Assembly: GCA_963170055.1 (NCBI GenBank)
Contig: CAUJGJ010000003.1
Location: 1,486,569-1,550,568, forward strand
Reading direction: 5' to 3'
DNA from: Halisarca cf. caerulea
Taxonomy: Eukaryota > Porifera > Demospongiae > Chondrillida > Halisarcidae
DNA length: 64,000 nt
Shown here: positions 44,653 to 54,570 of the stretch, one piece after another
How the letters are laid out: every line of letters starts with the position of its first letter
Numbering within the stretch: position 1 is the first letter of the stretch
Program-made: the position numbers and the translations under genes
Notes under the pieces: generated by a model
Told to the model about the DNA's origin: nothing
The model's database searches: none
The model's input: only the letters and a program-made list of their open reading frames with translations

Positions 44653-46520
44653 ACTCCTTACCACCCTCCAAACTCCAGAATGTGGGCATCTGTCTGGACC
44701 CAGCTCTGGCTCAGGAAGAAGCAATGCGTCCGGTAGGTGGTCGTCTCCGGTTCTTCTATCGAAATTGGGAGAAAATCTCACACGACCCTTGGATCTTAGA
44801 CACAGTCCTAGGTTGCAAAGTAGATCTCTCATCCAACCCTCACCAAAACAGAGAGCCACATGCACCCAGCCTGGAGGCAGACAAAGCAGAAGCCCTCAAC
44901 ATGGAATTAGAGAAGCTTCAGGACAAAGAAGCCATCGAACCAACGTCACAGGGACCTCTCACCTATGTCAGCCCGATGTTTGTCGTACCCAAATCAGACG
45001 GGTCATGGAGACCAGTCATAAATCTCCAGCATCTGAACAAACACGTACGAACCGAACACTTCAAGATGGAGTCAATTCGGTCAGCGAAGGGTCTCATACA
45101 GAGAGGGGATTGGATGGCGAAACTAGACCTGAAGGATGCCTACCTGGCTGTTCCCCTTCTCCCTGCTCACCGAAGCCTCTTCAGCTTCAACTGGAAGGGC
45201 AAACTATGGAGGTTCACAACTCTACCCTTTGGTCTCAGCAGTGCTCCTCTAATCTTCACCAAGCTCATGAAGCCAGTTGTGGCTTTGATGAGGAAGCTAG
45301 CCATCCGGGTCATTCTATACCTGGACGATATGCTCATCATGGCCCAGAGGGAGGCGGAGATCAAGGGGTGCCTAGCAACAGCATTGGAAATTCTGACTGC
45401 TCTAGGTTTCGTAATCAACCTCCCCAAGAGTGTGACTACTCCCACTCAAGAGATGGAGTTCTTAGGTTTCCAACTGGATTCAAGGGCAATGGTCATCTCA
45501 CTTCCACAGAGGAAAATGAAATCCTTGAGGCAGGCAGCCTTACAGCTGAAAAATCAGAAACAGGTTTCGGTGCGAGCCTTGGCCAGACTGTTAGGCATGA
45601 TGGTAGCTGCCCACCCTGCAGTCTTGCCAGCCCCCCTATATTACAGACATCTGGAGAGGGCACGGTCATTGGCACTCCAGCAGGGCCTTACATACGAATC
45701 AATCATAGAAGTGAACCAAGAGATGGAACCAGATCTGGACTGGTGGATCCACCAAGCACAGCTTCACAATGGCAGACCCCTTCAGATACTACATTGGGAT
45801 CTGACCATCGAAACGGACGCATCCAAAGTGGGATGGGGAGCTTGCTGCAACCAAATAAAAACAGGTGGTCCCTGGACACTGGAGGAAAAACAGAAGCACA
45901 TCAACTTCCTAGAACTACTGGCAGTATTCCTAGCCATCAAGAGCTTTGTTTCAGACCAACGGCAGATAAACATCCTTCTGAGGATAGACAACATCACTGC
46001 TATTGCTTTCCTGAACCGGATGGGGGGTTCCCATTCCCTTCCTCTGTCCGAACTAGCCATAGCAATTTGGCAATGGTGCCTGGAACGAGAGATAACTCTG
46101 CATGCAGAACATCTCCCAGGCTCAGAGAATGTCAGAGCCGACTGGGAATCCAGGCATGTCCAGGACTCCAGCGATTGGATGCTCCACAAGGGAGTGTTTC
46201 AACAGCTGCACAATCAACTGGGTCCTTTCACCATCGATTTATTTGCCTCGAGGACCAATGCACAGCTTCCAGTGTACTGCAGCTGGCGCCCCGATCCGGC
46301 AGCCTTCACAGTGGATGCTCTGTCCCTGTCATGGAAAGGACATCTTCCTTATCTTTTTCCTCCCTTTGCCCTAATTACCCGGTGTATTCAGAAGATACAG
46401 GAGGAGGAATCCAACGCAGTACTGATAGCACCAGTTTGGCACAATCAGTTGTGGTACCCGTTATTCTGGAATGTCTCAGCGATTACCCAATCCTTCTACC
46501 CCCCATCCCGAAGATTCTGA
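44653..46520 (+). CDS. DIRS reverse transcriptase-RNase H
   Basis: The frame is open from before 44580 and overlaps the gag end in another frame. There is no early ATG (the first is MRPVGGRLRFF near 44724), so expression may rely on frameshifting or reinitiation. RT motifs are SPMFVVPKSDGSWRPVINLQ, WMAKLDLKDAYLAVPLLPAH (catalytic Asp), LPFGLSSAPLIFTKLMKPVV and YLDDM near 45320. RNase H motifs are LTIETDASKVGWGACCN, INFLELLAVFLAIKSF, LRIDNITAIAFLNRMG and HLPGSENVRADWESR. All catalytic acidic residues expected are present. The start coordinate given is simply the base after the gag stop. Confidence 0.88.
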
Positions 46521-47562
46521 CGGGCCCAGTTGGCGAGGATCACCCAATGGTACTAGAGGGCCATCTTCCTTTAGCTGCCTGGCCCATCTCAGGCGATCCT
46601 TTGTTGCAGAAGGGCTTTCAGAGGGGGTTATCAACCTCATCAGCAGCTCATGGCGGTCCTCAACTGAGGCATCCTATTCATCAGCCTGGAGGACTTGGGA
46701 TAGCTGGTGCATTAGACGGGGTGTCAATTCCCTTTCTGCTCCTTTGAGTGACATTCTGGAATTCCTACTTGTCCAATTTCAAGCAGGGAAACAATATCGT
46801 ACTATTAATACCTTCAGATCTGCTATCTCCATGACACACAACGAAATCGACAGCAAGAAGGTGGGCCAACACCCTCTGGTTACCCGTTTCTTGAGGGGAG
46901 TTTTCAATAGCAGACCGCCAGCACCGCGATACACGTGCACTTGGGATGTGGACATAGTACTTTCATTTTTGGAAAATGCACCTTCCAATGACCAATTGTC
47001 TTTCAGTTTTCTCTCACACAAGGTGGCCATGTTGTTTGCTCTAGCAAATGCTGACAGATGTTCAGATTTGGCAGCGTTGGATCTCCGACACAGATCATTT
47101 CAGGTCGATGGAGTCAAGTTTGTTATCCCTGGCTTAACAAAAACCCGAAGGTCTGGCCCTCCCATTGAGGTTTTTTACCCTTCTTTCACAGTGAACTCTA
47201 AACTGTGTCCTGTCCAAGCATTGAGAGAATATGAACGACAATCCAAGGACAAACGCCAGTCCAACAAAAGCCAATTGTTTATTTCGGTTCGGAAGCCACA
47301 TGCTCCAGTGAAACCTTGCACCATCGGAAAATGGCTGAAGGCAGTAATGACAGATGCGGGTATTGACACCAATATTTTTACTGCTCACTCTACTCGCGGT
47401 GCTTCAACCTCTAAAGCAAAAGCATTAGGTGTATCCTCACAGGACATTCTAAAGACAGCAAATTGGTCCTCGGAATCCACCTTTTGTCGTTTTTACCGCC
47501 GCCCAATTGCCTCATCCAATTATGGGCAGGTAGTGCTGGGATGCCGATTACCAAAAACATGA
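46471..47562 (+). CDS. DIRS tyrosine recombinase, 363 aa
   Basis: ATG at 46471, overlapping the RT frame by 50 bases. The N-terminal arm-binding domain contains WRSSTEASYSSAWRTWDSWC. Catalytic residues of the tyrosine-recombinase family are visible: Arg in ALANADRCSDLAALD (about residue 197), a Lys in VIPGLTKTRRSG, the HSTRG box (His and Arg, about 305-308), a Trp in ILKTANWSSE and the nucleophile Tyr in FCRFYRRP (about 341). The protein would insert double-stranded circular cDNA without a target duplication. It appears intact, in contrast with the Ngaro copy near 12 kb. Confidence 0.9.
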   Translation: MSQRLPNPSTPHPEDSDGPSWRGSPNGTRGPSSFSCLAHLRRSFVAEGLSEGVINLISSSWRSSTEASYSSAWRTWDSWCIRRGVNSLSAPLSDILEFLLVQFQAGKQYRTINTFRSAISMTHNEIDSKKVGQHPLVTRFLRGVFNSRPPAPRYTCTWDVDIVLSFLENAPSNDQLSFSFLSHKVAMLFALANADRCSDLAALDLRHRSFQVDGVKFVIPGLTKTRRSGPPIEVFYPSFTVNSKLCPVQALREYERQSKDKRQSNKSQLFISVRKPHAPVKPCTIGKWLKAVMTDAGIDTNIFTAHSTRGASTSKAKALGVSSQDILKTANWSSESTFCRFYRRPIASSNYGQVVLGCRLPKT

Positions 47563-47583
47563 AACTGGGTGAGCTTTAAACGA

Positions 47584-47733
47584 TACCATGTAGTTAACTG
47601 ACTATGTTGGTGAAAGGTATTCCGGAGCCTCCGAAATACAATTTCAGATTCCTCAAGGATTCGTAGAATCTGATGAGGAGGATGAATTTTATGAGGAGGT
47701 GAAGGATATACCTGGAAACTACATAGTCAGTTA
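47584..47733 (+). repeat. DIRS internal complementary region
   Basis: 47584-47639 is the reverse complement of the left end (42752-42807), and 47640-47733 that of the right end (about 48105-48198), with one mismatch seen. The joint ...GAAATAC|AATTTCAG... thus marks both outer ends of the element and mirrors the junction of the circular intermediate. Confidence 0.9.
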
Positions 47734-48003
47734 CCCACCCATGTTTTCCCACCCTTACAGATACTTTGTCTACTTCAATAGAATGGGACCTCAAGACTTT
47801 AATGCAAGCCCCATGCAAGAACACTCATACCAACTCTATTTAGTTTGAGTTTTTGTTGTCATTGTAATACCTGAGTAACCATAGCTACATATTTGCAGAT
47901 ATTTAATTAGAGCACTTTTGTTACAATGAAACTGTGACTGCAGGAACTAATGCCTCAATCCTTCATATACACAAAACACCTCGGATAAAGTTGTACTCGC
48001 ATT
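47734..48003. other. DIRS 3' non-coding region
   Basis: Non-coding sequence between the internal complementary region and the right ITR. No further gene. Confidence 0.5.
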
Positions 48004-48117
48004 ACAAAAAGGCGGGCTAATCATGTGACAATGACGTTTTAATATGTAAAATTAGACTTTGAACTCTGCTGTTGAGTAAGGAAAATTGGGTAATACCATG
48101 TAGTTAACTGACTATGT
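48004..48117 (-). repeat. DIRS right inverted terminal repeat
   Basis: I read it as the exact inverse of 42784-42897. Confidence 0.92.
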
Positions 48118-48198
48118 AGTTTCCAGGTATATCCTTCACCTCCTCATACAATTCATCCTCCTCATCAGATTCTACGAATCCTTGAGGAATCTGAAATT

Positions 48199-48307
48199 CA
48201 GCAATGCCATTGCCTACAGAAGAGGACATGCACATGCAAGAGATATCCAAGTAGAGACAGGAAACCTCCAGTTAGATTGACTTACAATAAAAGAGGAGAA
48301 GATGTGG
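48199..48307 (+). pseudogene. Gypsy pol C-terminal end, after the DIRS insertion
   Basis: The frame gives KRYPSRDRKPPVRLTYNKRG and a stop at the LTR edge, the basic tail typical of Gypsy integrases. It completes the frame broken at 42751. Confidence 0.75.
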
Positions 48308-48528
48308 TGTCCTGAGAAAGATTGATTCTTGTTTATTGTTCATTCTTGTCAAAACAGCTTTTGATGATGTTCAGTTGTATACTGATGCTCGTTTGCCGGA
48401 CTGCTCAATAGCAGATGTTTATGTGTCGTACTTTCATATTTATTATAAGTGGCTATGGTTTTGCTGCATTCAGTTGGTTGAATGATGCCAGGATTACAGT
48501 GCTGACCCGAGTCTATTCATAACATACA
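48308..48528 (+). repeat. Gypsy right LTR
   Basis: The first roughly 105 bases match 41180-41285 (TGTCCTGAG ... GCTCAATARCAGAT). The right border at about 48528 is inferred from the return of the minisatellite. Confidence 0.6.
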
Positions 48529-48560
48529 CTATATACTACAGCTCCCTCTCTATAATGTAC
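48529..48560. repeat. 31-bp minisatellite, island
   Basis: A diverged unit ACTACAGCTCCCTCTCTATA between the Gypsy element and the next insertion. Confidence 0.6.
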
Positions 48561-49096
48561 CAGGGAAGTGCCCACAGTGGTCGGCAGTGGTCGGGCCCAA
48601 CCAGCACTCATTTTAATCAACCAGGACTAAGAGAGTCCCAACCACTACCAAATTATGCAGTATACAATAACTAAAACTTGAATACACTTACTAAAACTTA
48701 AGTTGTATGCTAAGTAGGGTAAGGCTGGTTAGGCTTAAGCCAGACCAATATTCCCCAGTTACCTCAAAAACTGTTTTGTAGCCTTTAAAGTGAAGGTTTA
48801 GGCTTCTAAGAATCTAAGACAGCTCAAGAAATAACTCAGGCCGTCGCTACGTGAATTGGGCCATATGATCATTGCCTAATATTGCATGAGAGGTAATTGC
48901 AGAGGCTGTTGTGTAGCTTCAACACTGCCCTTTGAATTAGGATTGGCTGAAATTTCAATTCGTGCTCATCAATGGCCTCCTCTAGTACTGCAAGCTACTT
49001 GCAGTGCTAGAGGAGGCCATTGATTCTGTTGGTCATACCAGCTTGTTCTAGGCATTCTACAGATAATAGCTCTCGAAAGCTCTGAACGTCAAAATC
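48561..49096. other. unclassified 536-bp insertion with a hairpin
   Basis: Non-repeat DNA inside the minisatellite. It begins CAGGGAAGTGCCC, but I found no matching inverted end. A 26-bp inverted repeat lies at 48969-49023 (arm TCAATGGCCTCCTCTAGTAC). Confidence 0.5.
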
Positions 49097-49553
49097 TACG
49101 TATACTATATACTACTGCTCCCTCTCTATACTGTACACTACTGCTCCCTCTCTGTACTGTACACTATACTACTGCTCCCTCTCTATACTGTACACAGTAC
49201 TACTGCTCCCTCTCTATACTGTACACCATGCTACCACTCCCTCTCTGTACTGTACACTATACTACTGCTCCCTCTCCATACTGTACACTATAGTACTGCT
49301 CCCACTCTATACTGTACACTGTACTACTGCCTCCTCTCTACACTGTACACTATACTTCTGCTCCCTCTCCATACTGTACACTGTACTACTGCTCCCTCTC
49401 TATACTGTACCCTATACTACTGCTCCCTCTCTATACTGTACCCTATACTACTGCTCCCTCTCTGTACTGTACACTATACTACTGCTCCCTCTCTATACTG
49501 TACACTATATTACTGCTCCCTCTCTGTACTGTACACTATATTACTGCTCCCTC
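49097..49553. repeat. 31-bp minisatellite, right block
   Basis: The same unit as 30386-30715, about 15 copies with point changes. Confidence 0.9.
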
Positions 49554-49727
49554 GTTGAACTACTTAAACCTTATCTGCAATTTCAGTGAATTGTACTGTG
49601 TGTTCTGTAGTGATGAGGTGAAGCCATACAGATACTTGTGCTCTTTGTTACACTCAGTGTTTATGTAACCTCCAGTTCAGAACTTGAACATGCTCCTATG
49701 TCACAGTTGTATCCACCTCTTTTGTAG

Positions 49728-49909
49728 TTCTCATCTTGTGCCACTGGAGTGGGTTGATGTCTGCTGAAGAGTGTGAAATAGTGTCCTCACTGGATGATCC
49801 TGAGTGGTGGATTCAGCTTGACGCCTTGCAGAATGAGGACATCAATCTTGTATTACATGGGGGGTGGAGGGAGTACTGGGGAAGACAAGAGTACAAGGTA
49901 CTGATATAA
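49728..49909 (+). CDS. host exon, possibly terminal
   Basis: The acceptor is CTCTTTTGTAG. It encodes VLILCHWSGLMSAEECEIVS, SLDDPEWWIQLDALQNEDIN and LVLHGGWREYWGRQEYK. It enters in phase 1 like the exons at 27008-29967. AAG|GTACTG at 49897 could be a donor in phase 0; reading through gives VLI and a stop at 49907, making this the last exon. The ending EYKVLI resembles KYKVLK at the end of the 27008 exon, so the stop may also reflect a repeat whose donor was lost. Confidence 0.55.
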
Positions 49910-49939
49910 TATGCTAGACCAGTCAATTTGTCTTGTCAG

Positions 49940-50215
49940 TGTAACTACACAGGTAGATGGTGTGAGGTGGTGTTACTACACAGGTGGATGGTGTGATGGG
50001 GTGTTACTACACAGGTGGATGGTGTGAGGTGGTGTTACTACACAGGTGGATGGTGTGAGGTGGTGTTACTACACAGATGGATGGTGTGAGGTGGTGTTAC
50101 TACACAGGTGGATGTTATGAAGTGGTGTTATTACACAGGTGGATGTTGTGAGGTGGTGTCACTACACAGGTGGATAGTGTGATGTGGTGTTACTACACAC
50201 GTGGATGGTGTGAGG
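49940..50215. repeat. 31-bp minisatellite of another type
   Basis: Unit GTTACTACACAGGTGGATGG-TGTGAGGTGGT, about nine copies. Confidence 0.9.
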
Positions 50216-50432
50216 TGGACGTTGAACTGTACAGCTACAAATGCTTTGCAAAGTGAACCCACTTTGAAGTCTTATAACTGATATAGCATCTTGCTCTCTT
50301 CCTTTTCCACTGAAACTGTTTTGGTATATTATTGTAATGAACATTGAACTGTACAGCTACCACATAGAGTTCTCAGAGAAAGTAGCATTGTATTGTGTAA
50401 GTGTTGTAAGGAAAGTTTATATGGTATTATCT

Positions 50433-50502
50433 GGTGATGTACTGAATGCAGACAAGAATGATGGGACACCTCATCATTCTTGTCTGCATTCAGTACATCA
50501 CC
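50433..50502. repeat. perfect 31-bp hairpin
   Basis: Arms 50433-50463 and 50472-50502 are exact inverses around the 8-base loop GGACACCT. The arm begins GGTGATGTACTGAATGCAGA. Confidence 0.9.
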
Positions 50503-50779
50503 TTTTGAACCGACAGCCATTTTATCTTCAGTTTGAAAGACTAGTGTACATAACATATCTGACCTATCACATTTTGATCCAAACAATGTACACAGTTAAG
50601 TTCAGTATTGGTGTTGAGGTATGTTATTTGAGGGAAAGCACTATAGCACCCACATTGTGGAGAACATGCTTACATGAGTGTCTTGGTCCTCAAGCTGTTG
50701 GGGTGATGTGAGGTATACATGTACATGGTTGTGAAGTGGAATGTTTCAACTTAGTTCGAGTGGATTTGATTGGCTAGCA

Positions 50780-52847
50780 CGCAGGTATAACATGTGCCTT
50801 TTCAGTAAACAGAGGGGCGTTGTGTGGTTTACAAGGGAATTTGATGTAATATTTACACGTTTTACTGATGTACACGCTTTAGTCAGGTGTAAGTGTATAT
50901 GAAGTTGTCTGCAAGATAATAGTATAGGCCTTTTTGCTCTCAAATCGAAGAATGATATATTGAATAATCGCATGTGGAACATGTCCACGGACACTTGTAT
51001 GACTTCAGGGATCAGAAAATTTATCGTCACTTTTTAGTTTTATTTCTTGCTACAAATACGCAACTAGTACCATTGTGTAGATGGCTGCATTACCTTTCGT
51101 TCGATGTCAAACTTGAAAGAATTTTCTATGTTCCTTGAAATGTATGCACATTCTCCTTAAACATATAAAAGCACGAAAAACGGCTGGGCGGCAGTGCAGC
51201 TTCAAAGCTAAGGGCACAAATGTTGGTATACAGGTTCCTTACCTAAGTATCTAAAACTTCCATGTTGGGGATTTAAATATCTCTAAGAGTTTTAGAGAAA
51301 AACGGTAAAAACCACAAATTCAAACCATGGTAGCTCACCTTTTCGCCTGTAACGTCTGAATCAGGCAATGAATCAAAATCCCCAACATGGAAGTTCTTCA
51401 TTATCCTATAATACAGCCAATAAATGTAAAAAAGTATGCCAATAGGCTTTTTCCCACTGCCGCCCAGCCATTAAAGTTTTTACTAGCCTAGAACTAGCTG
51501 GTAGCCATTTTGTCACATGACCGTCGCATGATATTGAAAGTGACGTCACCTAAAAGTCGAGTCAAGTAGCAAGTGAAGTGGAATACAGACGAAGTCTCTT
51601 TTATTTTTGTACCTTTGATCTTTGATACATAACCTTTCGCCATCGGATAGCTCTTTAAATTCTGCTTTGGTCGCACTTGTAGACGACTTCTATACGAACC
51701 GAATCGCTTTCGAAGATGTTTTTCGGAAGGAGAAAAGATCGATCGAAGAAACTCAAGCTAGGTAAGCCAGACCAGAAAGTTACTGACATGTTCAAATTTG
51801 ATTGAAGGCTTAAGATTCACTTAGTTTCGCATAGCAAGCCTCTTTTTCCTTGATGTTGTTAGAAATTTTGTAGAATGTTTATAATGTCGTCAATGGAAAG
51901 GGGCTGGAGACGCGAGACTAGGATTCACTGTAGCCGAAGGCCGTTTGACTGAAATAATTGTCTATCTTGCAGTTTTAACATCATGTAAGGCTGTTTTGGA
52001 ATCTTTACGTGCACAACAACATTTTCCTAAGTCACGGGCTGGTCACATGACATCTCGTCACGAAGCCATCTAAAGTCGTAAAATTCTTTCTAATTGGCGC
52101 CTCCACTGAGATTTCAAGTTTATGGATATGTCCCACATGCGATGTGTAATAGTCTACACATAAGGTGTTTTTAAGACATTCTAATGGCTATTTGCTTGTG
52201 TTGGGAAAAGTATCGATTTCACTGATTGTTACTTTTGGTTGGTGACGTCATCATATCGCATGACACCCTTGTGATGAACGGCAAAAGAGACACTTCTTCA
52301 ATGACTGAGATTCTTTCAAAAACCCGGTCATCTAAACGGTTGTGTAGAGGAGCCATATCGCAGGAGTTAGATCATGATAAGTGAAGCTAAATTTTCACTG
52401 TTGGAGATTTTAATAACATGCCCCATTCCCGACATGTGCACAGGTTTGTGGTTTTACTTTGTGTGTAAAACAACATTTCGGTGAACATCTCAGGAACGAA
52501 GAGGAATGGTAAGTTCTCCAACAGTGAAAATTTAGATATTGTTGCTAAAAGGTTCTTGACAAAGTATGCATGGCTACATAAAACCGTCGTTTACATGACC
52601 GTGTTTTGTACTAAACCTGTTTTTCAAGTCCTGTGGATCCAAGGATCTGTGGTCGTTTTTTCGGCTTTGCTAAGCAGTGACAACAAAGTTAAGTGAACTG
52701 TTATAGCGTTAAATAGTTGAACTAATGTTTTGTATGCTTTTTGTACTCCACAAATAAACTAAACAGAAGAAAAGTGGCGGTTACTTTCTGCCGACTTTCG
52801 GGCGACTATTTTGGGTACTGTTCACATGTGCACATGTCACACCTGCG
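50780..52847. mobile_element. CGCAGGT-family TIR element with a nested insertion
   Basis: The left end is CGCAGGTATAACATGTGCCT and the right end ...CACATGTCACACCTGCG, flanked by CA (50778-50779 and 52848-52849). Removing the nested element leaves about 0.89 kb. The inner part at 52320-52830 is a reverse-complement relative of 7090-7590 (for example GTGTAGAGGAGCCATATCGC), linking it to the copy at 7069. Non-coding. Confidence 0.8.
50969..52141. mobile_element. CGCATGTG-family TIR element, 1173 bp, nested
   Basis: The left end is CGCATGTGGAACATGTCCAC and the right end ...GGATATGTCCCACATGCG, flanked by AT (50967-50968 and 52142-52143). It contains inverted segments around CCAACATGGAAGTTC and CTTCCATGTTGGGG. 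No transposase is present. Same family as 61933-63121. Confidence 0.75.
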
Positions 52848-53031
52848 CAGTGGCTTGGTGGAATAATGATGTGCATATTAAACTATGAGGCGCCCTTTGT
52901 GTAAAAAGTATACAGAAACTAGGATATATAAATATTGTGGATGTATATACATCAGGATGTACATTCCTATACATCCTGATCATGATCTATACTATGCGTC
53001 CAGATCGATACTATACATCTGGATCTATACT
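52848..53031. repeat. 19-bp minisatellite, left block
   Basis: Units such as TCTATACTATACATCCGGA and variants (CATCTGGATC, CATCCTGATC) from about 52915. The array continues at 55780, beyond the hAT/Harbinger insertion. Confidence 0.75.
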
Positions 53032-53463
53032 CCGGGGCGTAGCTCCATTGTTTCCTGGTTGCCAGGAAACCCCCCTCATTAGAAATCCCTTTAATCTGAA
53101 GCCACCAGTATGCTAATCAATCATGCAATTAATCCCAACGCTTCTCTCCAATTGTCACCTAGCATGTACCTGCGCACATGGTTTCACTGTGAGTACATAG
53201 CTAATGCTGTACTGCCTTCATGCAAGCTTTGTGTTCTTTTAGTCGTTTCTAGCTTGTTTGACACACTAGTTTTCAAACTACCATTACAAATTTAAATGTG
53301 GTGTTCCCTTGCATGCATGTGGACACAGTGTTGTTACCACATGATAGAGTAAGTAAAGGCTATTACGGAGCTTTAGCACAACGTTTTTACGTAACGCTAT
53401 AGATTAGTGTTAACGTTCACACCAATACCAGAAAAGATCTTTAGCATAGTGTTGTGTAAGAAA

Positions 53464-54570
53464 ATGGCGGCTTTGACTGGAGACAAAGAAATGCTTCTAG
53501 CCTCTCTTGATTCAGACAGTGATTATGATTTAGAAGAATTCATTCTCCTTTCCACACTACAAAGGCAGACCGAAAAGAGGGAATTGGAGAGTCTGAGGCG
53601 GGAACGGCACGGAACACGGCTGGATTTTGACAAACTCACGAACGACCAGTGTAAGTTGTTGTTTCGCTTTGAGAAAAGCAACATTCCAGGTCTCTGTGTA
53701 GCACTTGGCAAACCTGAGGACATAGTGGCCCCTAACAGAACGCGCTGTAGTGGCTTAGAGGGACTCTACATTCTTTTAAGAAGACTAGCTTATCCGAACC
53801 GTTTAGAAGATTTGGAGAGTATTTTTGGACGAGGTGTCGCTGAACTTAGCATCATTTTCTCATCAATCTAGTTCTCGACATTCTGTACACCAAATTGCAC
53901 CATCTCTTAGACAGTTTACCTGCTGCATGGCTAACCAATGCTCGTCTTGCACAGGGTGCAGATGCTGTGCACAAGTTGTGCCCCTTGCCATATGTGTGGG
54001 GCTTCATTGATGGAGCAGCCAGGCCTATTCCAAGACCAATACATGGCCAAAGGCTTTTTACAGTGGTCACAAACATGTGCATGCCTTAAAATTCCAGATG
54101 GTGATGTCTCCGTACGGTATCATGGCGCATTTCTTTGGTCCGCTTGAAGGTCGGAGGCATGATGCTGCAATGCTGCAAGAGAGTGGGTTGCTTACTCAAG
54201 TGGAGCAGCACATGAAACGTGGCTCTAGTAGTGGAAACTACTGGATCATGTATGGTGATCCAGCATACCCCAACCGTCCGCAAATTGTGCGGCCATTTCA
54301 AGGAGCACGTTTGTCTCCCTCGGAAGCTGATTTTAATCAACTTATGAGTGGGTGTCGAGTTTGCGTGGAGTGGGGATTTGGAAACATCGTTCGCCTATGG
54401 GCTTTAAATTTGTTGATTTTAAGAAGAACACAAAGATTCTGCTGCAGCCTGTAGCCATGTATTACATTGTAGCCACTATACTTACTAACTGTTATGCATG
54501 CTTATACGGGAACAACATTTCCACACACTTTGGATTGCAACCACCATCACTACAAGAATATTTACAGTAA
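53464..54570 (+). pseudogene. PIF/Harbinger DDE transposase, frameshifted
   Basis: The N-terminal helical region (RCSGLEGLYILLRRLAYPNR) ends at a stop at 53871. A second frame continues LPYVWGFIDGAARPIPRPIH (first catalytic Asp), a third HALKFQMVMSPYGIMAHFFG and RRHDAAMLQESGLL, then YWIMYGDPAYPNRPQIV (second Asp) and RVCVEWGFGNIVRLW (Glu). The last frame ends STHFGLQPPSLQEYLQ. Three frame changes are needed to read it, so it is dead, but every catalytic residue is still visible. The enzyme cuts TIRs and targets TNA-type sites. Confidence 0.85.

Larger units (their letters stand above)
42752..48198 (+). mobile_element. complete DIRS-type tyrosine-recombinase retrotransposon
   Basis: The element has 114-bp inverted terminal repeats (42784-42897 and 48004-48117) that I read as identical. 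It also has unique outer extremities of 32 and 81 bases and an internal complementary region at 47584-47733 that joins the reverse complements of both extremities. Gag, RT-RNase H and tyrosine recombinase frames are all open. Left and right junctions share AATT. Identical repeats and intact genes mean recent insertion. The host site is Gypsy pol, whose C-terminal frame resumes at 48199. Confidence 0.92.
41177..48528 (+). mobile_element. internally deleted Gypsy LTR retrotransposon split by a DIRS element
   Basis: A partial left LTR (41180-41285) is fused directly to the RNase H region, so gag, protease and RT are gone. The integrase C-terminus is interrupted at 42751 by the DIRS element and resumes at 48199. 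The right LTR starts TGTCCTGAG at 48308. The left LTR matches only its first roughly 105 bases; the 31-bp minisatellite resumes near 48529, so the right LTR probably ends there (about 220 bases, ...ATAACA). No target duplication was found. Confidence 0.75.

Noticed and set aside
44468..46747. 759-codon open frame overlapping the DIRS RT gene
   Set aside because: It is the +2 frame of a clearly coding RT-RNase H region, is low in hydrophobic residues and shows no domain. Probably a shadow of biased codon use; mentioned only as a curiosity.
50337..50711. 124-codon open frame
   Set aside because: Half of it is the perfect hairpin read through both arms, and no domain is seen.
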